64,000 bases of DNA, from assembly GCA_903813345.2 (NCBI GenBank), contig CAIIXF020000002.1, forward strand, positions 28,591,223-28,655,222, read 5' to 3'. The notes beneath the pieces were generated by a model. That model saw only the letters and a list, made by a program, of their open reading frames with translations. It was not told where the DNA came from and searched no databases. Positions 37,390 to 48,438 of the stretch are shown here, piece by piece. This stretch comes from Owenia fusiformis (taxonomy: Eukaryota; Annelida; Polychaeta; Sabellida; Oweniidae). Each line of letters opens with the position of its first letter. The stretch's first letter is position 1. The translations under genes were made by a program, and so were the position numbers.

Positions 37390-37794
37390 CCAATGCACAC
37401 AAGCCTCTGGATTTAATGATCCCAGACCTAGCATCTGTACATTGCCAATGCACACAAGCCTCTTGTGTTAATCATCTCAGATCTTACACCTGAACATAGC
37501 CAATGCACACAAACCTCTGGTGTTAATGATCCCAGACCTAGCATCTGTACATAGCCAATGCACACAAGCTTCTTGTGTTAATGATGCCAGATCTAGCATC
37601 TGTACATAGCCAATGCACACAAGCCTCTTGTGTTAATCATCTCAGATCTTACACCTGAACATAGCCAATGCACACAAGCCTCTGGTGTTAATGATCCCAG
37701 ATCTAGCATCTGTACATAGTCAATGCACACAAGCTTCTTGTGTTAATGATGCCAGATCTAGCATCTGTACATAGCCAATGCACACAAGCCTCTA

Positions 37795-38616
37795 GCCTTG
37801 CCCAAGTCGGTATTTTTTTACTTATCTGATCTTGAATTATTTCCGCCTTGTACAATCCAATACACCTGCGCTGATATTATGCAGAGTTATTCAACGGTTT
37901 CGAGATTTCCATAATACCTACGCTATCGGGGGTATTGCGAAACCTTATTAATTAACAGATATACGCGTGGACAGTCTGTACACGACGTGTGACTTCAGGC
38001 TGATTGACCAATCAAAAACGTTATCAGGTTGACCTGCAAAAGCAAAGCAATCTTCCCGATTTGAAATTCAATGCCGATGATCTGATCGATCGTTTCTTTA
38101 GAGTTACAATATATTATGTAATTAAATGTACATAGGGAATGTAAGAGTCATTAATATAAATTAAATCATGCAATAGATTTAAAACTGATTTCGCGATGAA
38201 AATGCAAGACCGAGTCCAATGTAGCGGGTCATGTAGACGATCAGTGATTGAATCTCAGCCTACATGTTCATTTGAATACAGCGATCGTTTCAACGTTTAT
38301 TGTTGAAATCTTCTCACCTCCAGTTACCGATCGATGCTCCGGCACCCACTAAACTCTGATTGATATTTATCTGATAAAATATTTGTATTTTCATGAAGAA
38401 TTCATGCAAGTTTGTTCGTGAAAAGTCCCGGCAAAAAGTAAAAAGTGTACTTGTTTTTGACCGTGCATAATAATGAGCTAACGCTGCAGGGCCGTCGTTG
38501 ATTGGTCAAATTTTACCGACATAAACATTGAGTCGGTAAAGCACGTGGCTTTCTCTTTGGTACAAGGCGGTCATAATAGAAATCAAGATAATAAAAGAGA
38601 CCGACTTGGGCAAGGC
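37795..38616. mobile_element. MITE inside satellite, complete 822-bp copy
   Basis: The ends gccttgcccaagtcggtatt and accgacttgggcaaggc are inverted, and the inner parts (cttgaattatt..ccgccttgtac against gtacaaggcggtcataatag) extend the match to about 58 bp. TA flanks both ends. There is no transposase. A solo end-to-end derivative lies at 15,752. Confidence 0.85.
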
Positions 38617-39051
38617 TAACAAGCCTCTTGTGTTAATCATCCCAGATCTAGCACCTGTACATAGCCAATGCACAAAAGCCTCTTGTGTTAATCATCCTAG
38701 ATCTAGCACCTGTACATAGCCAATGCACACAAGCCTCTGGTGTTAATGATCCCAGACCTAGCATCTGTACATAGCCAATGCACACAAGCTTCTTGTGTTA
38801 ATGATGCCAGATCTAGCATCTGTACATAGCCAATGCACACAAGCCTCTTGTGTTAATCATCTCAGATCTTACACCTGAACATAGCCAATGCACACAAGCC
38901 TCTTGTGTAAATGATCCCAGATCTAGCACCTGTACATAGCCAATGCACACAAGCCTCTTGTGTTAATCATCCCAGACCTAGCACCTGTACATAGCCAATG
39001 CACACAAGCCTCTTGTGTTAATCATCCCAGATCTAGCACCTGTACATAGCC

Positions 39052-39165
39052 AATGCACACAAGTGGCTTATAATGCTTCATTGCAAAGCCGCAACATGTG
39101 TATGTAATAATTCTATTTTACTATGAAATAAATCATAAAAAAAAAAAAAAAAAAATGCACACAAG
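39052..39165 (+). mobile_element. Poly-A retroinsertion in the satellite
   Basis: About 70 bp of non-satellite sequence (39,064 on) contains aataaa about 10 bases before a run of about 20 A. It is bounded by the direct repeat aatgcacacaag on both sides (39,052-39,063 and 39,154-39,165). These are the marks of LINE-type target-primed insertion of a truncated polyadenylated transcript. Confidence 0.85.
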
Positions 39166-39780
39166 CCTCTGGTGTTAATGATGCCAGATCTAGCATCTGT
39201 ACATAGCCAATGCACACAAGCCTCTGGTGTTAATGATCCCAGATCTAGCATCTGTACATAGCCAATCCACATAAGCCTCTTGTGTTAATCATCCCAGATC
39301 TAGCACCTGTACATAGCCAATGCACACAAACCTCTGGTGTTAATGATCCCAGATCTAGCACCTGTACATAGCCAATGCACACAAGCCTCTGGTGTTAATA
39401 ATCCCAGATCTAGCATCTGTACATAGCTAATGCACACAAGCCTCTTGTGTTAAATCATTCCAGATCTAACACCTGTACATAGCCAATGCACAAAAGCCTC
39501 TTGTGTAAATGATCCCAGATCTAGCACCTGTACATAACCAATGCACACAAGCCTCTTGTGTTAATCATTCCAGATCTAACACCTGTACATAGCCAATGCA
39601 CAAAAGCCTCTTGTGTAAATGATCCCAGATCTAGCACCTACACATAGCCAATGCACACAAGCCTCTTGTGTTAATGATGCCAGATCTAGCACATGTACAT
39701 AGCCAATGCCCACAAGCCTCTTGTGTTAATCATCCCAGATGTAACACCTGTACATAGTCAATGCACACAAGCCTCTGGTG

Positions 39781-42282
39781 TTAAAGTGGATAAGATGGAA
39801 GGGACAAGAGACTTGAGGCAAGACTAGAATATGGGTTTGTGTTAAGATCTGAGTGCTGCATAGACATGTGATTTAATAGCATATCAGAGGATGTGAATTC
39901 TTCGCGACATAAATCGCAACGAATCGATGTGTCACTTCTATGTTGAGGTTCAAATGTTTTAGCATTTTCACCTGATGCCCTTTGACTTGCTAAAGTACCA
40001 TATTCTCGAAAATAGTTCTTCATAGGTTTACCAACTCTACGTTTAAAAGTACCACATTTATATGCATGTACAATCAGAGACTGTTTCTGCGCAAACTCTC
40101 TGTAACAAAACAAACATTTGTAGCGATCTTCAGCTGCTGTATGAATTCTGATGTGATTATCCAGTGCAAACTTTCTACCAAATCTTTGTAAACATAAATT
40201 ACACTCAAAGGGTTTTTCACCAGTGTGAGTTCTTAAATGATGGATAAGAACTTGCTTGAATGTAAACTTCCGTAAACAAATGCTACACTCATAAGGTTTT
40301 TCACCTGTATGGACTCGCATGTGACACTTTAGTACACTTTTGTTACTTAATGTCTTCTTGCACACTGGACATGTTGTAATTTGCATACAGGGTGGTATTT
40401 GGAGGTTTATCTTATCAGCCATAATGTCTAAAGCACCATATGTATTTTCAACATTTAGAGGGAGATTACAACTATTTTCAATTTTCTGATGTTTATAAGT
40501 CTCACTTTGTGAAGTGTAATCATCTCCACTTTTTGTATCTTTAAGTGTATCATGTGTTCTACCAGACTTATCTGTGAGTGTTCCGCTTTTTCTGTCATAA
40601 TTATCTGTGAGTGTTTCATGTGTTCTATCAGATTTATCTGTGAGTGTATCATGTGTTCTACCAGATTTATCTGTGAGTGTATCATCTGTTCTACCAGATT
40701 TATCTGTGAGTGTATTGTGTGTTCTACAAGATTTATCTGTGAGTGTATCATGTGTTCTATCAGATTTATCTGTGAGTGTATCATGTGTTCTACCAGATTT
40801 ATCTGTGAGTGTATCGTGTGTTCTACAAGATTTATCTGTGAGTGTTCCACTTTTTCTGTCATATTTATCTGTGAGTGTATCATGTGTTCTATCAGATTTA
40901 TCTGTGAGTGTATCATGTGTTCTACCAGATTTATCTGTGAGTGTATCGTGTGTTCTACAAGATTTATCTGTGAGTGTTCCACTTTTTCTGTCATATTTAT
41001 CATTGAGTGTATCATGTGATCTTACAGATTTATCTGTGAGTGTATCATGTGTTCTATCAAATTCATCTGTTGGTGTATGGTGTGTTCTTTCAGACTCATC
41101 TGTGAGGGTATTATGATGTCTTCTCATGTGAAGTGGCAGCACATTTTCGTATTTAAACCTTTTATGACAAATCTTACATTGATATGGCTTTATTTTTGTT
41201 TCAGATGCCTTGGCTGAATATATTGGACTTATTTCTTCATTTTCTTTCATATTCCTAGCTTGTTTGTCATTTGTATTTCTTTTGATTCCATGTCCTTTCA
41301 ATCTACCTGTGTGCAATTTCATGTGATTTAATAAGTGACTTCTGAATTTGTATGATTTGGGACATAAATCACATTTATTGCGTTCATTCCTATTATTATA
41401 TTTTAGAGAAATCTTATGTACATGTAACATATGGTAACTCAGGCTTTGCTTTACTGTGAAACACTTTGAGCATATTTCACATTGATTGCTGAATTCACTC
41501 CCACCATAATGTTGCTCAGAAATCTTATGCACATGTACCATATGATATTTCAGTCTTTGTTTTGATGTAAAACACTTTGAGCATATTTCACATTTATTGC
41601 TGGATTTACTCCCATTATTATGTTGTTCATAATTGTTGTGTATATGGGACATATGATATTTCAGACTTTGCTTTACTGTAAAAAATTTGGAGCATATTTT
41701 ACATTCAAAAGGTTTTTCTCCAGAGTGATTCTTGACATGATAATCCAATCCTTGTTTAGAGCCAAACATCCTGTGACAAATCTCACATTTAAGATCTTTC
41801 TTTGTAGTTATTGTCACTTCATCTATTTTACATTCATCCTTGGCTTGACTATCCATTCTATTTGAAACATTTCTTGTTTTCCTATCAATGTTATCTATAA
41901 TTATGACCTAATGGGGTGTCACATCTTTCAACTTCAGCCATAGACTTCCAGGACAGTATATTAATATTCACATTATTGTCACTGTTATCTCTCCTATTCT
42001 CTTCAACAATTAAATCATTACCACTTTCAAAATCAGTTCCAGCATTCAACACTTTTTCTGTGCTTTTGTGAGACTTAATGAGTGGTGCTGTTAAAATTTT
42101 AATTGTCCCAGTATAATCTGTTTTGATTGTCCTCCTATGACCTGTTTCAATATGGCCTGTTTTGAAGTGGTGATTTTTGGTGTTGATTGCTTTGGATGCT
42201 GCTGCAGCTGCTTTACTCTCAGGGGAGGCAGCATAGTTATCATAACACAATGGTATTTTACCGGAATATGTTGGAAAAGTTC
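39781..42282 (-). CDS. C2H2 zinc-finger terminal exon ZF4, frameshifted (probable pseudo-exon)
   Basis: The exon begins after a phase-1 acceptor (tctgtttcag) with GTFPTYSGKIPLCYDNYAAS and the Ala-rich stretch. The first frame (42,282-41,891) stops after CDTPLGHNYR. A 4-bp insertion near 41,900, compared with ZF1, shifts it, and the paralogous sequence continues in another frame (41,856-39,781, up to 691 codons). Finger 1 of the paralogues is cleanly missing. Eleven other fingers remain intact: six leader fingers, then 17 tandem 11-residue repeats, four fingers and the QSSDM-type finger (here TSSDMLLNHMSMQH). The TAA stop lies exactly at the satellite junction. It may still be expressed as a truncated isoform; the long preserved second frame argues that inactivation is recent. 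Confidence 0.75.
40548..41108 (-). repeat. 33-bp coding minisatellite in ZF4 (17 units of 11 residues)
   Basis: The protein unit is RTHDTLTDKSG with variants DRKSGTLTDKS and CRTHDTLTDKS. A four-unit (132-bp) higher-order block is repeated. Because 33 is divisible by three, several frames on both strands stay open across it; those antisense frames are artefacts. ZF2 and ZF3 have a single NTLTNKSDKK at the same position. Confidence 0.9.
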
Positions 42283-42922
42283 CTGAAACAGAATAATCCA
42301 TCTGAGGCTTGTGTATTGTAATTACCAAAGGGCCACTAATGATCTTATATCTACCAAACGTCCGAAGATGATATTAAAAATGTTATTGTTTTATTGGATA
42401 AATAAAATATTCTGAAATTACAATATTATAAATTTATCTTTATTTGTTTATTTATTTACATAAACATTTCCTTAAGGTGACACTGATAATAGGGTGCATA
42501 AATGGTTACTTACATGTGATGTGTAGGCTAAAACGCTGCATTTCTGTCAATTTAAAACTAAAATAAGTCTAAAAGCATTAACATATAGGCCTAAAAGATA
42601 AGCATAGCATGGAGTTTATATAATCTTATAAATACCATAGTTATGCCCCCCCCCCGCCACATTCAGAAATTGTGTATTGTACCACAATAACCTATTAAAT
42701 TTTGCAATATTTAGGGAGCTGGTGAATACTTCAGTTATGGGAGTGGGGAATTTATCCTCAGGTGTTGTAGAATATGTAGATCTCTCTTCTGCAAACTTGA
42801 CTCTTTATCGCAAGTTTTCTGAATGATAGATTTCTTTATTCGAGTGCCCTTTAAGACTTGATTCCCAATTCAGATCTCACTTTATAATCTGGAGCCTGTT
42901 CTTGTTTTGTTTTTAGTAAGAT

Positions 42923-45900
42923 TCATAAAGATATTAACGATTCAAAAAGGTTTGCTTTCCTCGTGACTGGTTTACTCTTCGATGTTTTCTTTTTCTTGCT
43001 GTGTTCGAGTGTAACAACTTTTGGTCCTTCCTCTTCGACATTTGTGCATACATATTCATATGTTATGTACGACTTGGATTTGATTTCTGATTTAGTTTTG
43101 TTTCTTGCACGTTTGGTCCAGAAAGCTGTGAAATATGACGTCATCCGATTCGTAAGTCTGGCTGAACCATTGTGGACTGATGATCGATTTTCGAATATTG
43201 TACAGAAATGGTCAATTCGCAATTCGTAACTCTTTCACAACATTTATTACATTACAAAAGTCTAAATGTAAAGTGTGTTCATGGGATAAAATAGATAAAG
43301 CTTCAAATGTTAAGTGTATCTGATCAAGCATGAAAAAAGCTACCATACTTCAATTGTTAAGTGTATCTGATCAAGCAAAAAATAAGTATCATACTTCAAT
43401 TGTTAAGTGTATCTGATCAAGCAAAAAATAACTACCATACTTCAAATGTTATGTGTATCTGATCAAGCAAAAAATAACTACCATACTTCAAATGTTATGT
43501 GTATCTGATCAAGCATGAAGATAGCTACCAATTTACTTCAAATGTTATGTGTATCTGATCAAGTATGAAGATAGCTCCCATACTTCAAATGTTAAGTGTA
43601 TCTGATCAAGCATGAAAATAGCTACCATACTTCAAATGTTAAGTGTATCTGAGCAAGCATGAGAAAAGCTTCCATACTTCAAATGTTAAGTGTATGTGAT
43701 CAAGCACAAAATAACTACCATACTTCAAATGTTATGTGTATCTGATCAAGCATGAGAAAAGCTTCCATACTTCAAATGTTAAGTGTATGTGATCAAGCAC
43801 AAAATAACTACCATACTTCAAATGTTATGTGTATCTGATCAAGCATGAAAATAACTACCATACTTCAAATGTTAAGTGTATTCGATCACGCATGAAAATA
43901 ACTACCATACTTCAAATGTTATGTGTATCTGATCAAGCATGACAATAGCTACAATACTTCAAATGTAAGTGTATCTGATCAAGCATGAAAATCAAGCAAC
44001 CATACTTCAAATGTTAAGTGTATGTGATCAAGCAAAAATATCTACCATATTTCAAATGTTAAGTGTAAATTGATCAAGCGAGAGGTAATGAGAGGTAAAC
44101 TATCAATAACAAGAGGTAGAAATAAACTACCATAACTAATAACTTCAAATGTTGTGAAGAGGTAAAAAACTATAATGTTTCAAATATTATGTATTTAAGC
44201 AATCAAACATTAAAATGCCATCATGTTAAGTTTAGTTTTCAAGATGAGAAATCTTAGTGAAATTCCTGTAGTATGGAAATTAAGTTTTGCAAAACTATGA
44301 TGAATGGACTTACCTGTCCCTCTCAGTGGTCCACTAAAGGAAGGAAATGCAGATGTGGCACTATCAACTTCACAAGCTGTATCATCATCTTCATCATCAT
44401 CGTCAAGTTTTATCACAACGGGTTCCTGTCTGGTGCCACTTTCTGTAGAAGTATGTGGTTTATCGCTTGGTTCATCAGCTTTGGCATTATGAACGGGTGC
44501 AGCAAAATTGTTGAGATTATTGATCAAGAAGTTAGGTTTACTGAAGTCTGGTGGATTGTGAAGATTATTTGATGGCATATTTTGGTTCACTCCACTAGAA
44601 TTATTGAAACTGTTGGTTTTACATTGAAGTTTACTGGTAATGTCTTGTCTTATGTGTCCACTTCCTTGGATTGAATCTGAAAAGTTAGAAACTAACTATA
44701 GAAATGTTCATGAGGATTAAAGGCAAAATCAGATCTATAGGGAGTGACAAAATGACAAGAAACATGTACAGTTTACATACCGATACTAAAGTTTGTATTC
44801 CTTACGATCTCTAATATAATATACAAAAAGATTTGTTATCAATTGGTGAAGTTGTTAAAGTTTCAAAGTGCAAAAATGGGGAAAATTTGGGGAATTTTCC
44901 CATAATAAAATAATGTGATAACCTGGTGATATTTATAGAAAAAATGAATTATAGAATTATAGAAGAAGAAATAAAGTATAATTGGGGAGTTTTAGAAAAA
45001 AGACTTGACAAGGAATGATATGAGCCAAAAATTTCTAAAATTGAAACAATTTTTGTCACGTCTACTCCTGTACTTAGGGCCTTGAATCATGCTAGATCTG
45101 ATACTACCTTTAAGTTAAGACTTTTTGTCAATTTTTTGCGTAATATGTAGATAAAGAGAAAGAAAACATTCTGTGGAGTGAATGCAAGTTGTCCTTGGTA
45201 AATCCACTACTTTTAACTGACAATCCTGGTTGTTATTCTTTGTTCAAAGCTGAAACGTCGGATAGGAAACTAAACTGGCATTTGGCCCCCATCCCGAAAC
45301 TAGATTTATTCAGCTTCCCATCAGAAAGCCTCCCCTTATTGCACTTACCTTGCTGAGCTATGTTGCTATCCGTCTTTGGCTTTACAGGTGAATCTTTCTC
45401 AAGGTCAATTACAACAGTTGGCTCGTGCTTGATGCAAGTGAGATCTTCATCAACTGTGCTGCTTGATGGCACTGAATGATCTCGATTTGAATCCAGCGAT
45501 TGTGCTGATGTGATTTCACTGTAAAGACCCTGATTGAGCTGCTTCTGCCCTGAAAATAAAAAACGAAAAAAGTTAAAACATAGTTTGGTCTCAGTTTAAA
45601 GCGGTTATATAACTGAAGATCTCAAAATAACTTTACAACAATGTGTGTATGTAAAATGACCATGACAGAATAATGTGTCCTCATTGAGTCAAAAAGTTGC
45701 TGTTACCAACTTGTTTTTACTTGTAGCTAAAAAGCATTTTGCTCATTGATATTGGGGAATAGGTTTGGTTTTCTGAAGAACTGAACTAAAGGGTATTATT
45801 ATGTACCAAAGTGTAACAAAAAAATGTATTAATGAAAATACCAATACTCGAAATGCCATTATACAAAATATGTGTCCATATTCATAATAATCTAAATAAA

Positions 45901-46382
45901 TAATAAAGAGTATGATATCACATAAAACTGAAACAATGTCAAAGTATTGCTCGTAGACGTTTATGCATTGAGCCACCTTTTGCCAGTGACAGAGTTGGCA
46001 GTCACAAAGTTACGAAAAGAATTTAAAGATTAAAATCAATTTACAAATAATATAAGTGTAGTAGTATTCTACAAATAGAATAGTATTACGTACCTGCTTC
46101 TCTTGTTTTTTCTGATACAGCTTTGTATCCATTAAGACTACTAGGAGAAAGCTGATGCTCAGATTTCTTGTTATCTCTTCCAGACAAAGTGTGGTGAATC
46201 TTCACAACTATATCATGTCTTGTCTGTACAGACATACATATAATGCCATCTATCTGCAACTGTCCCTGGGTAAGATCATCAAATAGGCTGCTCTGGCGAC
46301 AAAGCTTCACAACACTGTCCTGAATTCCTTTCGACAATACACTGATTGGTCCTTGCATGGCGGCTGGTATAATATCCATCAT
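42923..46382 (-). CDS. Common 5' exons of the zinc-finger locus, with a short basic terminal exon
   Basis: Exons are 46094-46382 (from ATG), 45349-45549, 44314-44676 and 42923-43125. All internal junctions are phase 1, giving 351 aa. Residues 17-66 form a domain shared with the plus-strand gene at 56.1 kb (IQDSVVKLC, then QIDGIICMS, then HDIVVKIHHTL); I do not recognise it as a named family. Residues 136-139 (IKHE) fit a SUMO-acceptor motif. VVIDLE (142-147) and VVIKL followed by eight Asp/Glu (250-262) look like SUMO-interacting motifs. The last exon ends in a Lys-rich, NLS-like segment and a stop. The donors of exons 1-3 could equally join the four zinc-finger exons downstream. Exon 1 begins at an acceptor (46,407), so more 5' sequence exists. 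Which ATG is used is uncertain. Confidence 0.75.
43290..44090. repeat. Tandem repeat, about 47-bp unit, about 16 copies
   Basis: The unit is ccatacttcaaatgttaagt, gtatctgatcaagcatgaaa, ataacta. It lies in the intron between the 44,314 donor and the short terminal exon at 43,125. Confidence 0.9.
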
Positions 46383-46504
46383 TTGTGTTGAGAAGCCAAA
46401 ACAACTCCTAAAAATAAACAAAGTACACAATATGAATAATATAATACCATCAAGTAAAGTAGGGAGTTATATACCCTTTAGAAAGCTATTATGTGTTTTT
46501 TATG

Positions 46505-46677
46505 CAGGGGTTTCATTAGCAGCAGGCAACAGGCGATTTTCACTGTTGTTTTCAGAAAATCGCCTGTTGTTTTTAGAGACTTTTCAAATTTTCCATGTTA
46601 AATTTATGTTTTCCATTAATTTTGCCTGTTGTTTTCACTTATTTAGCCTGTTATGAGAAATTGTAGTAAAACCCCTG
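46505..46677. mobile_element. Short inverted-repeat element with caggggttt ends
   Basis: The left end caggggtttcattagca and right end tagtaaaacccctg are inverted. The interior repeats a gcctgttgttttc motif three times and an aggcgattttc/gaaaatcgcct hairpin. Confidence 0.6.
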
Positions 46678-46904
46678 TTGATGCGTCAAGAGAATTGATT
46701 TAAAGCAAGTGGCCCATTACTTTACAATACTCTTTCACTTGATCTCAAAAAGTCTAAACATATCAAATCATTTGAAATTTAGTTAAAGTTTGATTTGCCA
46801 AGTCATTATTAGATCTACTTTGAAAAATGCTTTCTTCTCATTACTTGTATTTCATTATGATGCATTTAATGCTTTGTCATTTTTTGTTTCCATATAACCT
46901 GACT

Positions 46905-47025
46905 GTTAATATATTGTATGTTAAACATGGATCTTATACACCCCACTGGGTGTCTTTTCATGTCAATGTGAAATACTGTATCTGAAATATTTGAAATAAA
47001 TTTTAATTGAATTGAATTGAAAGCA
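46905..47025 (+). mobile_element. Possible LINE 3' end with ttgaa microsatellite tail
   Basis: The segment caccccactgggtgtctttt contains a small hairpin, followed by gaaataaatttt and a short tandem (attga)n tail. This is the usual look of CR1/L2-like 3' ends. No reverse transcriptase remains. Confidence 0.4.
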
Positions 47026-48059
47026 AATTGTTTGAATTAAAATACCATAGAGGTTACAAATGTTTAATTAAGTTGTTAAATAAAACATAATGGACATCTT
47101 GCTATTTCATTTTGGTCTTTGGACATGTTAACTTATATTAAATCAAATATTTGATTAAATATTTGTCATTTATGTGGCATTCATGTTACTATTGATCAGT
47201 CAATTTTATACCACACAAAAAAACATGTTCTACTGTGCATCATAAAAAATGTTATTTTTTCAAAATATTTGTTCAAATGAAATACACACCCATTGCCAAT
47301 TCAAGTTGGTGAGACCTGTCAAATTAACCTCAAGTCAATGCCACCTAATAAAGTTCAAACCTCAGCAAAACTATTTATTTATTCCAAAATATAATTTCTA
47401 ACAAATAAATGTTATATCTGATAGATGATTTTGTAAATTTGTGATTTTCTTTAAACCTGAATTTATAATTAATCCTCTCATATGTGAAGTCTGGCATTTT
47501 ACAACTAGTTTCTACAATAATGTTTAGAAAGTGTTCATTTTCCCTCTACATGTAGGTCTCAACTATGCCAAAATAATTCAAATTTTCCAATTCATTAAAC
47601 TTCATATTTGGATATTTTTTGCCTCGTCGAATATTTTTCTCAAAAATGCCAATGGTATTACGTCTCTTAAAGACTAAATATTTAACCAATACTGTATTGT
47701 AAAATTGTTAAATGTAGGTTTACCATGTATCTGTACTGTAATTGTTTTTTGCAATTGCTTTAACATGCTTATTCTTTGAAATAAAAAAAATTATAAAAAA
47801 AAAATATATATATATTTTTCTCCCTGTCACTTTTTTCTTCCTGGTTACGCCACTGAATGGAATTGCATATGGATGAATTGAACACACTGTTTCAACAACA
47901 ATACACCCATCAAAACAAGTTAAACAAAACAAAAATCAGGAAATAAAAAAAGGCATCGGTTAATCTTTTTTATCTTTGTTTCTAGTATTGTTAAGTAAGA
48001 TGAATTCTGACTGATGTGCTCTATGAATAAAACTAGAAAATGGCAACTGATGAAAACTA
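47026..48059. other. Gene-free AT-rich stretch
   Basis: No exon or structured repeat is seen apart from an (at)n run near 47,800-47,816. Confidence 0.4.
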
Positions 48060-48200
48060 TTCACCAATATACCTCTTTCCACCAAATATGAAGAAAATCT
48101 GTTGACTAGTATTCAAGTTATATTCCGGACTGACGGACGGATGGAGATTGGAGGGCTTCACTATATCCCTACAGAACTTCCTTCGTTGGGATAATTAGAG
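48060..48200. repeat. Dispersed repeat with acggacggatgg core, second copy
   Basis: Shares ggactgacggacggatgga, then actatatccctacagaactt and cgttgggataatta with the segment at 9,085-9,215. Confidence 0.6.
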
Positions 48201-48438
48201 GTATGTACTGAGTCAATGGTCAATATATTAAAAAAACAAGTACAAATAAGTACAAATAATAGTAAAATATTTTGCCATTCAAATATTTTGTTTCAAACCT
48301 TTATGTTCCACTTCAAAGTATTCAACAATTTGTTTCACCCTTTGGCCTAGGACTACATTCTGCAACTCATGAAGAATTTTTGAATATCAAAATCTGAAGA
48401 ATGTTTGTTTGTATCCTTTATATTGTTATTATATCGCT

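Larger units (their letters stand above)
34905..39783. repeat. Satellite array, 55-bp monomer
   Basis: The monomer runs ccagatctagcacctgtaca, tagccaatgcacacaagcct, ctggtgttaatgatc. Roughly 60 copies fill about 3.5 kb, interrupted by two MITE copies and one poly-A insertion. Recurrent variants (agatcttacacctgaaca, ccagatctaactcctg, gcttcttgtg) recur at 330-bp offsets, for example 35,571 and 35,901, so there is a six-monomer higher-order repeat. The array ends within the stop codon of ZF4. Confidence 0.95.

Noticed and set aside
34905-39783. Regular repeats suggesting a CRISPR array
   Set aside because: The repeats are directly adjacent with no unique spacers, in a eukaryotic genome. It is a satellite. 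The same applies to the 47-bp array at 43.3-44.1 kb.
40455-41116. Long open frames on both strands across the ZF4 minisatellite
   Set aside because: They arise because the 33-bp unit keeps every frame in register. Only the minus frame that joins flanking fingers is meaningful.
41895-41912. A gt...ag pair that would remove the ZF4 frameshift
   Set aside because: The implied intron would be only about 13 bases, far below any spliceosomal limit.
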